This document shows positions 8,574-17,309 of a DNA stretch of 64,000 nt, piece after piece. The notes under the pieces are model-generated. The model was not told the DNA's origin, made no database searches, and saw only the letters and a list, made by a program, of their open reading frames with translations. Position 1 is the first letter of the stretch; each line of letters opens with the position of its first letter. This stretch comes from Belliella calami (GTDB lineage Bacteria; Bacteroidota; Bacteroidia; Cytophagales; Cyclobacteriaceae), in assembly GCF_022549695.1 (NCBI RefSeq), contig NZ_JAKZGS010000008.1, forward strand, positions 124,001 to 188,000, read 5' to 3'. The translations under genes and the position numbers were made by a program.

Positions 8574-9725
8574 ATGTCAAATAGCTTACTTTTCATTATT
8601 GCTTTATTCTTTTTTGTAGCCTGTAGTAGTCCTAAGGAGACAAAAGTAATTAATTTGAAATATTCTATTGAAGAACAAATCAAAATTGACTTAGATAGTG
8701 TTTCTACCCCAATTAATTATTGTGTGCAACTTTTAGAAACTGACTCATGTAGATTTGTGGCAACAATGGGCAGGACTCCCTTTGGGATAAATATTTATAA
8801 TCTGGAAACAAAGAAGAAAGCTCATCAAATAAAATTGTCATCTGATGGTATTGATAAAGTTGGAGTATCAAATGGTTTCTTTATTCAGAGTGCAGATACC
8901 GTATTAATCACATCTGTTCCTGCGATTGTTTCAATATTTGATATCAATGGCAAAAAGGCAAGAGATATTAAAATAGAAGGGTCAGATCAGTATGTACAAA
9001 CTATTTCCTCTAGCAATTATCGACCATTGATTATTGAAAATCAAAAAATTTATGGAGCTTACCCTTTTATCACCAAACATTGGGAAACGTCTTTAAAAGA
9101 TGTGTCAAAATACCAACATTTATTTGAATATGATCTAGTTAAATCGACTATAAAATGGCTGAATTATTCACTTCCAGTTGGTTTTTGGGATAGCGGAATA
9201 TTTTCACCTGAATTTAGCCTGATATCAAAAGGGGATTCTATAGTTACTGTTTTTAGTAGAGATCTTAGGATTAATGTTTTTTCAAAATCCCAAAATAAAA
9301 TTATAAGCACATTAGACCTTGACACCCCTGAAAAAATGGAATTTGCTAAATATCAAGAAAGGCCTTATGGGGATGAAGGTGTCATAAAAGGATTGGAAAA
9401 TGGGGTTATAAAAGGGATGGTATTTGATAAATACAGAAATGTTTATTACGTAATTTTTGAACTCCCTACAAATCCTGAATTATATCAATTAAGCTTATTG
9501 CAGTTATACTCAAATAGACCTGACTTTAAAGTCTTCGTATTGGATTCTAATTTTGAATACAGGGGTGAAGTTTTGTTTAAGAACTACTCAGCAGATCAAA
9601 GAGAGTTGTTTGTTGGAAGGAAAGGTTTGTATGTTTCAAGGAACAATCAAAACAATATAGATTTTGATGAAAACTACCTCATTTATGATGTTATCAGGTT
9701 TGAAGGTTTGGATTATGAAGATTAA
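8574..9725 (+). CDS. DUF4221-like lipoprotein
   Basis: A 383-residue exported lipoprotein. The signal is 'MSNSLLFIIALFFFVACSS' with the lipobox Cys at residue 17. The body is beta-rich and has the look of the DUF4221 or six-bladed propeller lipoproteins common in Cyclobacteriaceae, including a conserved-looking C-terminal run 'DKYRNVYYVIFELP' and 'KVFVLDSNFEYRGEVLF'. No catalytic motif is visible. It overlaps the next lipoprotein gene by 11 nt, which implies coupled translation and a shared role. The family assignment is by resemblance only and the function is unknown. Confidence 0.68.
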   Translation: MSNSLLFIIALFFFVACSSPKETKVINLKYSIEEQIKIDLDSVSTPINYCVQLLETDSCRFVATMGRTPFGINIYNLETKKKAHQIKLSSDGIDKVGVSNGFFIQSADTVLITSVPAIVSIFDINGKKARDIKIEGSDQYVQTISSSNYRPLIIENQKIYGAYPFITKHWETSLKDVSKYQHLFEYDLVKSTIKWLNYSLPVGFWDSGIFSPEFSLISKGDSIVTVFSRDLRINVFSKSQNKIISTLDLDTPEKMEFAKYQERPYGDEGVIKGLENGVIKGMVFDKYRNVYYVIFELPTNPELYQLSLLQLYSNRPDFKVFVLDSNFEYRGEVLFKNYSADQRELFVGRKGLYVSRNNQNNIDFDENYLIYDVIRFEGLDYED

Positions 9726-10155
9726 TGTACTGGTATTGTTGGGCATGGTTTTGCTTTTGACTGCTTGCACTAAGCCAGAGCGGAATGATTTCGATTTTGT
9801 TAAGGAGCAGTTTGATATTCCTCAATCTTCAGAGTGGATTTTGGTGGTCAACCCATCTGCTTGCAAAGGGTGTTTGGATATTTTGTTTAAGCAACTCTCT
9901 GATGAAAAATTAGAAAATGGTTCGTTGGTGATCATCAGTCCAAGTATTAAAACGTACCTCAATAATCCATATCTATCTCAGTTAAAAATTCCAATTTTCT
10001 TTGACACGGGTAGGTTTTTGATTGAAAAAAATCATTATGATGTCAATGATGAATTGATTCTTTTGAGCTCAGAGTTAACATTAAAGTTTAAAACAGATGA
10101 TTGGTTGAGTTTAAAAAAAAAAATTAAAATAAATAGGCTATCCAAATCTGGATAG
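9715..10155 (+). CDS. Small lipoprotein with a CxxC motif
   Basis: A 146-residue lipoprotein of unknown function. I choose ATG 9715 because it yields a proper signal, 'MKINVLVLLGMVLLLTACTK', with the lipobox Cys at residue 18; the frame is open upstream only because it overlaps the preceding gene. Residues about 48-53 read 'ACKGCL', a CxxC in a setting ('ILVVNPSACKGC') reminiscent of thioredoxin-like folds, and the following sequence alternates strands and helices. A redox or metal-binding role is possible but unproven. The stop codon TAG (10153-10155) lies inside the stem of a terminator shared with thrC. Confidence 0.7.
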   Translation: MKINVLVLLGMVLLLTACTKPERNDFDFVKEQFDIPQSSEWILVVNPSACKGCLDILFKQLSDEKLENGSLVIISPSIKTYLNNPYLSQLKIPIFFDTGRFLIEKNHYDVNDELILLSSELTLKFKTDDWLSLKKKIKINRLSKSG

Positions 10156-10167
10156 CCTATTTATTTT
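10126..10167. terminator. Bidirectional terminator containing a stop codon
   Basis: A perfect 19-bp stem (10126-10144 with 10149-10167) around the 4-nt loop AATC. It starts with A-rich and ends with T-rich sequence, so it works in both directions. It serves the lipoprotein operon (whose last 10 codons and stop lie within it) and the convergent thrC, which ends at 10176. Confidence 0.85.
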
Positions 10168-10175
10168 ACGAAAAA

Positions 10176-11474
10176 CTAATTACAGAGATACTTCTTAAAC
10201 TCCTGATAATCATTTTTCAATGCTATAGTTTTCTTTTCTCCTTCCAAAAACTTTGCAAGTCTTTCTGGGAGTTCAAGCTTCAATTCCAAGACTTCTTCTA
10301 CTACATTTCTGAATTTGCCAGGATGTGCGGTTTCCAAGAAAATCCCCACATATTCATCTGGTGATATGTTTCGGAAATTTCTTAAACCCAAATATCCCAC
10401 TGCACCATGCGGATCCATGATGTAGTTGCTGTTTTGTTTGACATTTTTCATTCCATTGATAGTATCTTGATCATCAAAGTAAAAACCCTTCACCTTTTGC
10501 CTGAAAAGTGCTTCATCATTGCCAAACAATGCCAGTAGTCTGTAGAAATTGCTGGGATTACCTACGTCCATGCTATTGCTGATAGTTTGTAGTGAGGACT
10601 CGGTAGTAAATGGATTTCCTGCCAAATAATTGGGAACGACCCTGTTTACATTTGTGGAAGCGATGAAAGTGTCAATAGGTAAGCCCATTCTCTCAGCCAA
10701 GATTCCTGCGCCAAGATTCCCGAAATTCCCGCTAGGAACAGATATCGCCAGCTTTTTGTCAGTTTTCGGAAGTCTGGAATAAGCATAGAAATAATACAGG
10801 CATTGTGGAATCCATCTTGCTATATTGATAGAGTTGGCTGAGGTCAGGAGCATTTTTTCATTCAGTTCCTTATCCAAAAATGCCTCTTTGACCATTTTTT
10901 GACAATCATCAAATACACCATCGACTTCCAAAGTTGAGATGTTTTCTCCGAGCGTGGTAAATTGCTTTTCTTGTAGTTCACTTACTTTCCCCTTAGGATA
11001 GAGAATGATGACTTCTACTCCAGGTACTTTGTAGAAACCATTGGCGACAGCACTGCCTGTATCACCTGAAGTGGCCACAAGCACTCTTACTTGCCTGTCT
11101 TCGCCTTCCATCAAAATCGACATCAATTTTGAGCAGAACCTAGCCCCAAAATCTTTGAACGCCAATGTTGGGCCATGAAATAATTCCAAAGTATAGACTC
11201 CCTCCTCAATTTTTACCAAAGGAGCATCAAAGGTTAAAGTGTGGTCGACGAGTTCTTTGATCTGCTCCACCGACAAATCCTCACCAAACAATGCTGTGAT
11301 AACTTCATAGCCAATTTCCTGAAAGCTAAGGTCTGGTAACTTATCAAAAAAATCCTGAGGAAGTGTAGGGATTTTTTCTGGCATATAAAGCCCTTGATCG
11401 GGTGCAAGACCTTTGATCACAGCTTCCTTGAGGCTTACTCTATGCTCTGGGTTATTTGTACTGTAAAAATTCAT
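10176..11474 (-). CDS. thrC: Threonine synthase
   Basis: PLP-dependent conversion of O-phospho-L-homoserine to L-threonine, the last step of threonine synthesis, in the cytoplasm. The 432-residue length fits the family. The PLP lysine is Lys107 in 'FHGPTLAFKDFGARF'; 'VATSGDTGSAVANGFY' and 'SVPSGNFGNLGAGI' are the cofactor phosphate and substrate loops. It lies downstream of thrA and thrB on the same strand, but 218 nt separate it from thrB, more than the tight spacing of thrA-thrB, so it may have its own promoter as well. The assignment is firm. Confidence 0.96.
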   Translation of the reverse strand: MNFYSTNNPEHRVSLKEAVIKGLAPDQGLYMPEKIPTLPQDFFDKLPDLSFQEIGYEVITALFGEDLSVEQIKELVDHTLTFDAPLVKIEEGVYTLELFHGPTLAFKDFGARFCSKLMSILMEGEDRQVRVLVATSGDTGSAVANGFYKVPGVEVIILYPKGKVSELQEKQFTTLGENISTLEVDGVFDDCQKMVKEAFLDKELNEKMLLTSANSINIARWIPQCLYYFYAYSRLPKTDKKLAISVPSGNFGNLGAGILAERMGLPIDTFIASTNVNRVVPNYLAGNPFTTESSLQTISNSMDVGNPSNFYRLLALFGNDEALFRQKVKGFYFDDQDTINGMKNVKQNSNYIMDPHGAVGYLGLRNFRNISPDEYVGIFLETAHPGKFRNVVEEVLELKLELPERLAKFLEGEKKTIALKNDYQEFKKYLCN

Positions 11475-11692
11475 TGTGATGATTTTATTATGAATATATG
11501 CTTTTCCGCCAGTAATTTCAGTATTTGTTCCACCCCGAATTACAAGTGTTAATTATAGTTTTTGTTTAATATCAACAAGTATCATGTATCAATAAATAAC
11601 TTGTCCGCTTCTGGTGGATCGAAATGGATAAAACTGGAGTTAATGCTTTGAATATTGACATGATTTTGTAAAATCAGATTTTTTATGATGTA

Positions 11693-12622
11693 TCAAATTA
11701 CGTAGGCGCCTCTGTCATTGACTTCAGAAATGTAAACATCCACATCGAGCCCTATTTTTTTGAAAACTTCGCTGCCTTTTGTACCTACTGCTGTAGCGAT
11801 CTTTTTGGATGGTGACAGGACGAAAATCGTTGGGCCTGAGCCTGAGATTCCTGAACCCAATGCTCCGATAGATTTGATGGCATCTCTCAATTCATAAAAT
11901 CCTGGGATCAAAAGTGCCCTTGTTGGTTCTGCAATAACATCCTTAAGCGATCTGCTGATCAGATCGAAATCTTTTTGGAACAAACCTGCGATCAAACCTG
12001 CAATATTTCCAGACTGGATAGTAGAATCTTTGAGGGAAATCTGTTTTCTCAATACAGATCTAGAATCAGATGTGTTGAGTTCGAGATGGGGATGCAAAAG
12101 TGTACAATAAAGCCCGTTGGGAACAGGGAGTTTGATGACATCGAGTGGTTCGTAATCCCTGATCAATACAAATCCTCCAAGCAAGGAAGGTGCGACATTG
12201 TCAGCATGTGCTGCCCCGCATGCGATTAGCTCTGCCTTGACAGCAAAATCTACCAGTTGCTTTTTGTCAAATGGATAACCCAAGAGTGCATTAGCAGCTA
12301 CGAGCGCTGCAGCTGCACTGGCTGCCGAAGAGCCCATTCCAGAACCAAGAGGAAGACCTTTATACAAAGATATTTCCATACCTTTTTTATAATCCAACTG
12401 ATCCAACATGGCTTGGATTGCTACAGTGCATGTATTCTTTTCTGCTTCATAAGGCAATCTTCCTCCATCTCCTTCGATATTGACTACCCTAAGACCGGGA
12501 GTCTCACACAGGGAAACTTCCACCTGATCTCCCAATTCATCTATAGCGAAACCTAAGATGTCGAAACCACATGAAACATTGGCGACGGTTGCTGGGGCAA
12601 ATGCCCTTATCGATTTTTTCAT
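11693..12622 (-). CDS. thrB: Homoserine kinase
   Basis: GHMP-family kinase that phosphorylates L-homoserine with ATP to O-phosphohomoserine. The 309 residues show the GHMP ATP loop at about 89-105 ('GLPLGSGMGSSAASAAAAL') and the C-terminal glycine motif 'GALGSGISGSGPTIF'. The N-terminus 'APATVANVSCGFDILGFA' is typical of ThrB. Its ATG overlaps the thrA stop by 4 nt (ATGA), so the two are translationally coupled. Distance to thrC is 218 nt. Confidence 0.96.
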   Translation of the reverse strand: MKKSIRAFAPATVANVSCGFDILGFAIDELGDQVEVSLCETPGLRVVNIEGDGGRLPYEAEKNTCTVAIQAMLDQLDYKKGMEISLYKGLPLGSGMGSSAASAAAALVAANALLGYPFDKKQLVDFAVKAELIACGAAHADNVAPSLLGGFVLIRDYEPLDVIKLPVPNGLYCTLLHPHLELNTSDSRSVLRKQISLKDSTIQSGNIAGLIAGLFQKDFDLISRSLKDVIAEPTRALLIPGFYELRDAIKSIGALGSGISGSGPTIFVLSPSKKIATAVGTKGSEVFKKIGLDVDVYISEVNDRGAYVI

Positions 12623-15075
12623 GATCTTGTATAATTTCCTAGTCGGATAACATCTGCAAATACACCTGCCGCAGTCACATCCGCACCTGCTCCAGGACCT
12701 CTGATGATCATTGGGAAATCATGGTACCTTTCAGTTGTGAAAAGAATCATATTATCACTTCCCTTCAATGTGCTGAATGGATGCGAATTATCCAGTGATT
12801 TCAAGCCAACTTTAGCTTTTCCATTTTCAAGGGTTGCCATGAAGCGGAGTTTTTCACCTCTTTCTGCTGCTTCGGCAAGAAGCTGCGCAAATTCGCCATC
12901 ATGACCTTGAAGCTTTTGGAAGAATTCATCGACAGATTTAGCTTCAACACAGTCCTCTGGCACCATACTCTGTATGCTGATGTCTTCAAAATGCAAATCC
13001 TGCTCGGCTTCTCTTCCCAAGATCAATATTTTTCTGGCAACATCCATTCCGCTCAAGTCGTCTCTAGGATCTGGTTCTGTGTATCCTTTCTCTTTTGCAA
13101 GTTTCACCACTTCACTAAATGGAGCACCTTTTTCCAATTCACTGAAAATATAATTCATCGATCCACTCAATACAGCCTCAATTTTGATCACTTTATCACC
13201 ACTTAGCATGAGATCTTGTAGTGTGTTGATGACTGGAAGTCCGGCAGCTACATTGGTTTCATAAAGAAACTTCACACTTCTTTTTCCAGCCAGTTTCTTG
13301 AGGTTCTTATATTTTTCCAATGAACTTGAATTTGCCTTTTTGTTAGGTGTGACTATAGCCACTTTTGCTTCCAAGACTCTCTCATAGAAATCCGCCACAT
13401 CTTGGCTGGCAGTACAGTCCACAAAAACTGAATTGGAGAAGTTCATGGATTCCATTTGGGTAATGAATTTATCCAAATCCATTTCCATAGCTCCATCAGC
13501 ATTCTCAGGAAGGGGACAATTTTTCAAATCGAATCCATCTTCATTGAATGCCATAAACCTGGAATTGGCAATTCCGTGAATTTGTATGTCAAGTAGGTTT
13601 TCTTTTTGGAGCTTTTGCTGCTGAGTTGCGATCATTTTGGTCAATGCCTGACCAATCAGACCTACACCAACCAAGAATACGTGAAGTACTTTATTGTCAG
13701 ATAGGAAAAATGCTTCATGCAATGCATTGAGTGCTTTTTGCAAATCGGATTTTGACACTACAGCAGAAATATTCAACTCAGAACTTCCTTGTGCAATAGC
13801 ATAAACGTTCACGTTGTTTCTTCCCAAAGCTTGGAACATCCTTCCACTTGCTCCTGGATTTTGTTTCATATTTTCTCCCACCACGGCTACGATTGCCAAG
13901 TCAGAGATCACATGGACCACATCGATTTCTCCATTTCTGATTTCATGGAAAAATTCCTTTTCTATTGCTTCTTTGGCCAAGGTTACTTCAAATGATCTGA
14001 TTGCCAGACAGGTAATCTGCTCTGATGATGCCTGAGAGATCAAGATCACATTGATGTTCACACTTGCCAAAGCGGTAAATATCCTTCTGTTGACATCTAT
14101 CACATCCAATATGCCTGCACCTTGGATATTGAGTAGGGATATGTCAGACATGGAAGAAATCCCCTTGATCAACTTGCCCGAAGGAGCATCACCATTGATC
14201 AAAGTGCCAGGATTTGAAGGTTCAAAAGTGTTTTTGATGTAGATCGGAATCCCTTTTTTCATCGCAGGCATCATGGTAGAAGGGAAAATCACCTTGGCTC
14301 CAAAATGCGACAGCTCCATCGCTTCACTGTAACTCAATTGAGGAATAGTGAATGCAGTATATACCAACCTTGGATCAGAAGTCATTACTCCAGATACATC
14401 TGTCCAAATCTCCAAACTCTCAGCATGTAGGGCAGAGGCAAAGATAGAAGCGGTGTAATCAGAGCCACTTCTTCCCAAAGTCGTGGTTTCACCTTTGGAA
14501 GTAGATGCTACAAATCCAGTTATGATTTGGATAGTGTTATTGTTATGGAAATAGTCCAGGATCAAATCATTGGTAGCAGGAAAATCAACTTTGGCATTTC
14601 CAAATCTATCATTGGTACGGATGACATCCCTTGCATCCAGATATTTTGAGTTGAAGCCTTCTACTTTGAGTGCTTCTGCCAATACGAATGCTGATAATCT
14701 TTCTCCAAAACTTGCCACATAGTCCAAGGTACGAGGGGAACATTCTTTTATTAAAAATATTCCGTGAAAAAGGTCTTCCAATTCATTGAAACGGACTTTT
14801 ACATAAGTGAGAACAGGAGATTGCAAATGAATCGGGAAAAGCTGTCTTACCAATTCTATGTGACGATCTTCCAGTACTTTAATATCTTCTGTATAAGATT
14901 TATCACCATTTTTTGCAGCAGCAGCACTATTGAGCAAAACTTCCGTCACGCCTCCGAATGCTGAGAAAACTACAGCTATATTTCCTTCTGATTGACTTTT
15001 TCTAATGATTTCAAATACCTTTTTGATATTCTCTTGGTTTGCGACTGAGGATCCTCCGAATTTTAAGATTTTCAT
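12619..15075 (-). CDS. thrA: Bifunctional aspartate kinase / homoserine dehydrogenase I
   Basis: 818-residue fusion enzyme. The N-terminal aspartokinase (about 1-460) begins 'MKILKFGGSSVANQENIKK' and contains 'TTLGRSGSDYTASIFASAL'; two ACT regulatory segments follow ('INVILISQASSEQ', 'VNVYAIAQGSSELN'), the usual site of feedback control by threonine. The C-terminal homoserine dehydrogenase (about 465-818) has the NAD(P) loop 'VFLVGVGLIGQAL' and the catalytic region 'GYTEPDPRDDLSGMDVARK'. It performs the first and third steps from aspartate towards threonine and methionine. It is first in the thrABC operon and lies 98 nt downstream of a Thr-rich leader peptide. Confidence 0.97.
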   Translation of the reverse strand: MKILKFGGSSVANQENIKKVFEIIRKSQSEGNIAVVFSAFGGVTEVLLNSAAAAKNGDKSYTEDIKVLEDRHIELVRQLFPIHLQSPVLTYVKVRFNELEDLFHGIFLIKECSPRTLDYVASFGERLSAFVLAEALKVEGFNSKYLDARDVIRTNDRFGNAKVDFPATNDLILDYFHNNNTIQIITGFVASTSKGETTTLGRSGSDYTASIFASALHAESLEIWTDVSGVMTSDPRLVYTAFTIPQLSYSEAMELSHFGAKVIFPSTMMPAMKKGIPIYIKNTFEPSNPGTLINGDAPSGKLIKGISSMSDISLLNIQGAGILDVIDVNRRIFTALASVNINVILISQASSEQITCLAIRSFEVTLAKEAIEKEFFHEIRNGEIDVVHVISDLAIVAVVGENMKQNPGASGRMFQALGRNNVNVYAIAQGSSELNISAVVSKSDLQKALNALHEAFFLSDNKVLHVFLVGVGLIGQALTKMIATQQQKLQKENLLDIQIHGIANSRFMAFNEDGFDLKNCPLPENADGAMEMDLDKFITQMESMNFSNSVFVDCTASQDVADFYERVLEAKVAIVTPNKKANSSSLEKYKNLKKLAGKRSVKFLYETNVAAGLPVINTLQDLMLSGDKVIKIEAVLSGSMNYIFSELEKGAPFSEVVKLAKEKGYTEPDPRDDLSGMDVARKILILGREAEQDLHFEDISIQSMVPEDCVEAKSVDEFFQKLQGHDGEFAQLLAEAAERGEKLRFMATLENGKAKVGLKSLDNSHPFSTLKGSDNMILFTTERYHDFPMIIRGPGAGADVTAAGVFADVIRLGNYTRS

Positions 15076-15116
15076 AAAAATTGATTGCTTTATGATGAAT
15101 AATATAATATGATAGT

Positions 15117-15182
15117 AAGATCCAATAAATCGGACCTTGATAGAAAGGGCTATATGTATAAGGGATCACGGGATTAACCCGT
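15117..15182 (-). promoter_or_regulatory. Possible attenuator stems in the thr leader
   Basis: In the thr mRNA three short pairings can be drawn. ACGGG/CCCGT (15182-15168) encloses the leader stop codon. AAGGTCC/GGATCTT (15138-15117, 7 bp with one G-U) lies before thrA. A competing pairing, GATCC (15167-15163) with GGATC (15123-15119), would exclude the second. This alternation is what an attenuator needs, but no clear U-run follows the last stem, so a standard intrinsic terminator is not visible; control could instead act on thrA translation. The switching itself is inference. Confidence 0.35.
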
Positions 15183-15221
15183 AATGGTGGTAGTGGTAGT
15201 AGTAAAAGTAGATGTGCTCAT
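15174..15221 (-). CDS. thrL: Threonine operon leader peptide
   Basis: Fifteen codons, MSTSTFTTTTTTITG, then TAA. Nine of the 15 residues are threonine, six of them in a row, and one is isoleucine. This is the pattern of enterobacterial ThrL, where ribosome stalling at Thr codons controls attenuation of thrABC. It lies on the coding strand 98 nt upstream of thrA, in the place expected. Chance is very unlikely because the peptide is rich in exactly the end product of the operon. The short hairpin that includes its stop codon, and stems downstream, could link translation to thrA expression. There is no obvious Shine-Dalgarno sequence, as is normal in Bacteroidota. The symbol is by analogy. Confidence 0.82.
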   Translation of the reverse strand: MSTSTFTTTTTTITG

Positions 15222-15315
15222 GCCAAAAATGCAGTCACCCTCAGTACAAGCTACTGAAATTACTGTTTTGGATATGTTTTTTGCCGAGAAATGCATGAGT
15301 TATTTTTTGATGACA

Positions 15316-15347
15316 CAATTCTAGTTACATTTTTCCAAAAACCAAAA
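15316..15347 (-). promoter_or_regulatory. Candidate thr operon promoter
   Basis: On the minus strand a -33-like TTTTTGG (15348-15342) is followed after 18 nt by TAGAATTG (15323-15316), one base from TAnnTTTG. Transcription would start near 15309, about 88 nt before the leader peptide ATG. Confidence 0.35.
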
Positions 15348-15348
15348 A

Positions 15349-15778
15349 TAAATTTGTTGTTTTTTTAAATTAACACTTCATCTGTTAAGGATTTATTAAT
15401 TTTTCATTGCTTTTATTACGTATTGTAACTGCTTATTTCAGATTTAAATTTGGTTTTGTTAATTATATTTTAAAGATTGTTCTAAAATAAATCATTTTGA
15501 GACTTGATTATGGTAATTTTTCTATTTTTCGAAAAGTCTATTATAACTTATGCTCAAGTTGTAAGTAATGGAAAATTTAAAAAAGACTGATTTATTTTAG
15601 AATTTTATTAAATTGGTGCGAGCTTCTTTATTTTATCAACTTCAAATTACCAATGATTTAGCCAAACGCTTTAAATACTTCAATGAATTTACAAGTAGGC
15701 TTCAAAGTAGCTGATCAAAAAGTAAATACCAATTTAACTAAATTCTTTTATAAAAATGACCATTTAAATTATTCAATC
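15349..15778. other. Intergenic region, nothing recognised
   Basis: A+T-rich, non-coding space between the divergent thr operon and the META-domain gene. I find no convincing gene, repeat or hairpin. It must hold the promoter of the META gene, but I cannot place it. Confidence 0.5.
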
Positions 15779-16204
15779 ATGAAAAAATTATCGAATGTAT
15801 TGTTCCTTCTTGTCTTCTTATCATTTTCGTCGTGTGATTCGATCAGTAAAATGAACCCGCTAAGTATGCTAACAGGAAATAACTGGGTATTGTCCTCTAT
15901 TTTGGGTGGAGGTTTAGATGCTAGTAAATTTACAGCGGGACTTCCATTTTTGAATTTTATGGATGGAGGCAAACTATCAGGTTTTGCTGGATGTAATAAT
16001 TTCTCAGGAAACTTTAAATTAGATGGAACATCCTTGAATCTGGATCCAGGAGCAATGACCAAAAAAGCCTGCGGAGACGGAAATGGGGAAAATCAATTTG
16101 TTTCTTTGCTTTCACAAGCCAAAAACATGAAAGTAGCCAAAGATAAATTGACACTATTTGATGGTGCAAAAGAGCTTATGAGTTTTGTTCCGCAAGCGAA
16201 ATAA
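15779..16204 (+). CDS. META-domain (HslJ-like) lipoprotein
   Basis: 141-residue lipoprotein. I place the start at ATG 15779, which gives the signal 'MKKLSNVLFLLVFLSFSSC'; the frame is open upstream to 15683 but without a signal. The body is one META domain: 'LTGNNWVLSSILGG' opening, central 'GKLSGFAGCNNFSGNFKLDG', 'MTKKACGDGNGENQF' and a final 'DKLTLFDGAKELMSF'. The conserved GxxGCNxxxG and C-containing MTxKAC motifs are both present. META proteins are envelope proteins, some linked to heat stress or motility; no enzymatic role is known. It is monocistronic with its own terminator. Confidence 0.85.
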   Translation: MKKLSNVLFLLVFLSFSSCDSISKMNPLSMLTGNNWVLSSILGGGLDASKFTAGLPFLNFMDGGKLSGFAGCNNFSGNFKLDGTSLNLDPGAMTKKACGDGNGENQFVSLLSQAKNMKVAKDKLTLFDGAKELMSFVPQAK

Positions 16205-16298
16205 CAAGGGGTTTAATTTCGAATTTCCTGTTTCGGGAAATTTGAAATAGTAGATTCAACGAAAAAAGGCTGTTTGATAAGTCCTTTTTAAATACATG

Positions 16299-16327
16299 GC
16301 TACCTGATTTCTCGGGTAGCTTTTTTT
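16299..16327 (+). terminator. Intrinsic terminator of the META gene
   Basis: GCTACCTG (16299-16306) pairs over 8 bp with CGGGTAGC (16313-16320), including one G-U pair, around a 6-nt loop and is followed by TTTTTTT. It lies 95 nt past the stop codon. Confidence 0.8.
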
Positions 16328-16493
16328 GTTAATCCTAAATTGTCATTCTGATGTCTGGAAAAACAAGACTCAAATATTGTCCTGAAATACTATGACCTCC
16401 ATTCATCAGAGTATCCCTCTAGTGTAGCCAACATCGATTATCCGCATGATTTTATTTGAAGTTTACCTTCTGGATTCATTGCGGCTAATCATA

Positions 16494-17306
16494 TTAATCT
16501 TTTTCTTTTATCATAAAAAGGCCATCATTCATATTTCCAAAAGACTTCCCTTGATAGATTAGCACAACCTTTTTTCCATTGGTATATTCCTTGGGAATTT
16601 TGTAAAAATCGATCATCACTTTATAGTCTGGAGTGTCTGAGGTGTAGCCCACCATTTGCCCATCAGTTTTAAACACGAAGGCTTCTTTTTCTAATGGTAT
16701 TTTCATAAAGGCATTACCAAACCACCACCAATAGCTTCCATGTCCGGCTGTGGGGCTGCCAATATTCGCCAGCGGATTATGTCGTGACCAGTTGTACCGC
16801 TGCTTTGCAAAAAAAGCAACATCAATACCAGTGTTTTGATCGGCAAATCGGTAATAATTATCCAGATTATTGACCATTACCCAAGATTGATAATTCTCGG
16901 TTGGATAATCTTCTTCTGCAATATCCTCTAAAATCTCACCCTTTGCATTAAAAAATATCCAAACTTCTTCGTAATTCAATCCTACACCAAATAGCGCTTT
17001 GTCTTTATTATAAAAGACCCTTGATTCCTGTGTCCAGAAATATGGGTCATCACTTATCTCTTTATTGTTCCAATCTTCACTGGGGTATATTGACATTCTG
17101 TTTTTCAACCCTAAATCTTGATCGGTTATTTTGATAAATTCATATCCTGAAACTTCGAAAGTGCGTGAATCATTGATCTGGTCGAGATAGGGAAAGTTCC
17201 ATTTTTCCCACATCGAGTTTTCCACTTTGTGCTTGTTGAGCTGATAAATAAAAAACCCAGTTGCTAACAAGACAAGTACAGCTATTGATAAAAACATTTT
17301 TTTCAT
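16494..17306 (-). CDS. Hypothetical membrane-anchored protein
   Basis: 270 residues with one N-terminal hydrophobic segment (about 5-22, 'FLSIAVLVLLATGFFIYQL') and a soluble, aromatic-rich remainder. I do not recognise the family. The sequence has many Trp and Tyr ('SYWWWFGNAF', 'YPTENYQSWVMV') and looks extracytoplasmic and beta-rich. It starts 3 nt after the stop of a 116-residue gene on the same strand, so the two form a transcription unit. Downstream (lower coordinates) is the convergent META gene. No function is proposed. Confidence 0.65.
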   Translation of the reverse strand: MKKMFLSIAVLVLLATGFFIYQLNKHKVENSMWEKWNFPYLDQINDSRTFEVSGYEFIKITDQDLGLKNRMSIYPSEDWNNKEISDDPYFWTQESRVFYNKDKALFGVGLNYEEVWIFFNAKGEILEDIAEEDYPTENYQSWVMVNNLDNYYRFADQNTGIDVAFFAKQRYNWSRHNPLANIGSPTAGHGSYWWWFGNAFMKIPLEKEAFVFKTDGQMVGYTSDTPDYKVMIDFYKIPKEYTNGKKVVLIYQGKSFGNMNDGLFMIKEKD

Positions 17307-17309
17307 TGT

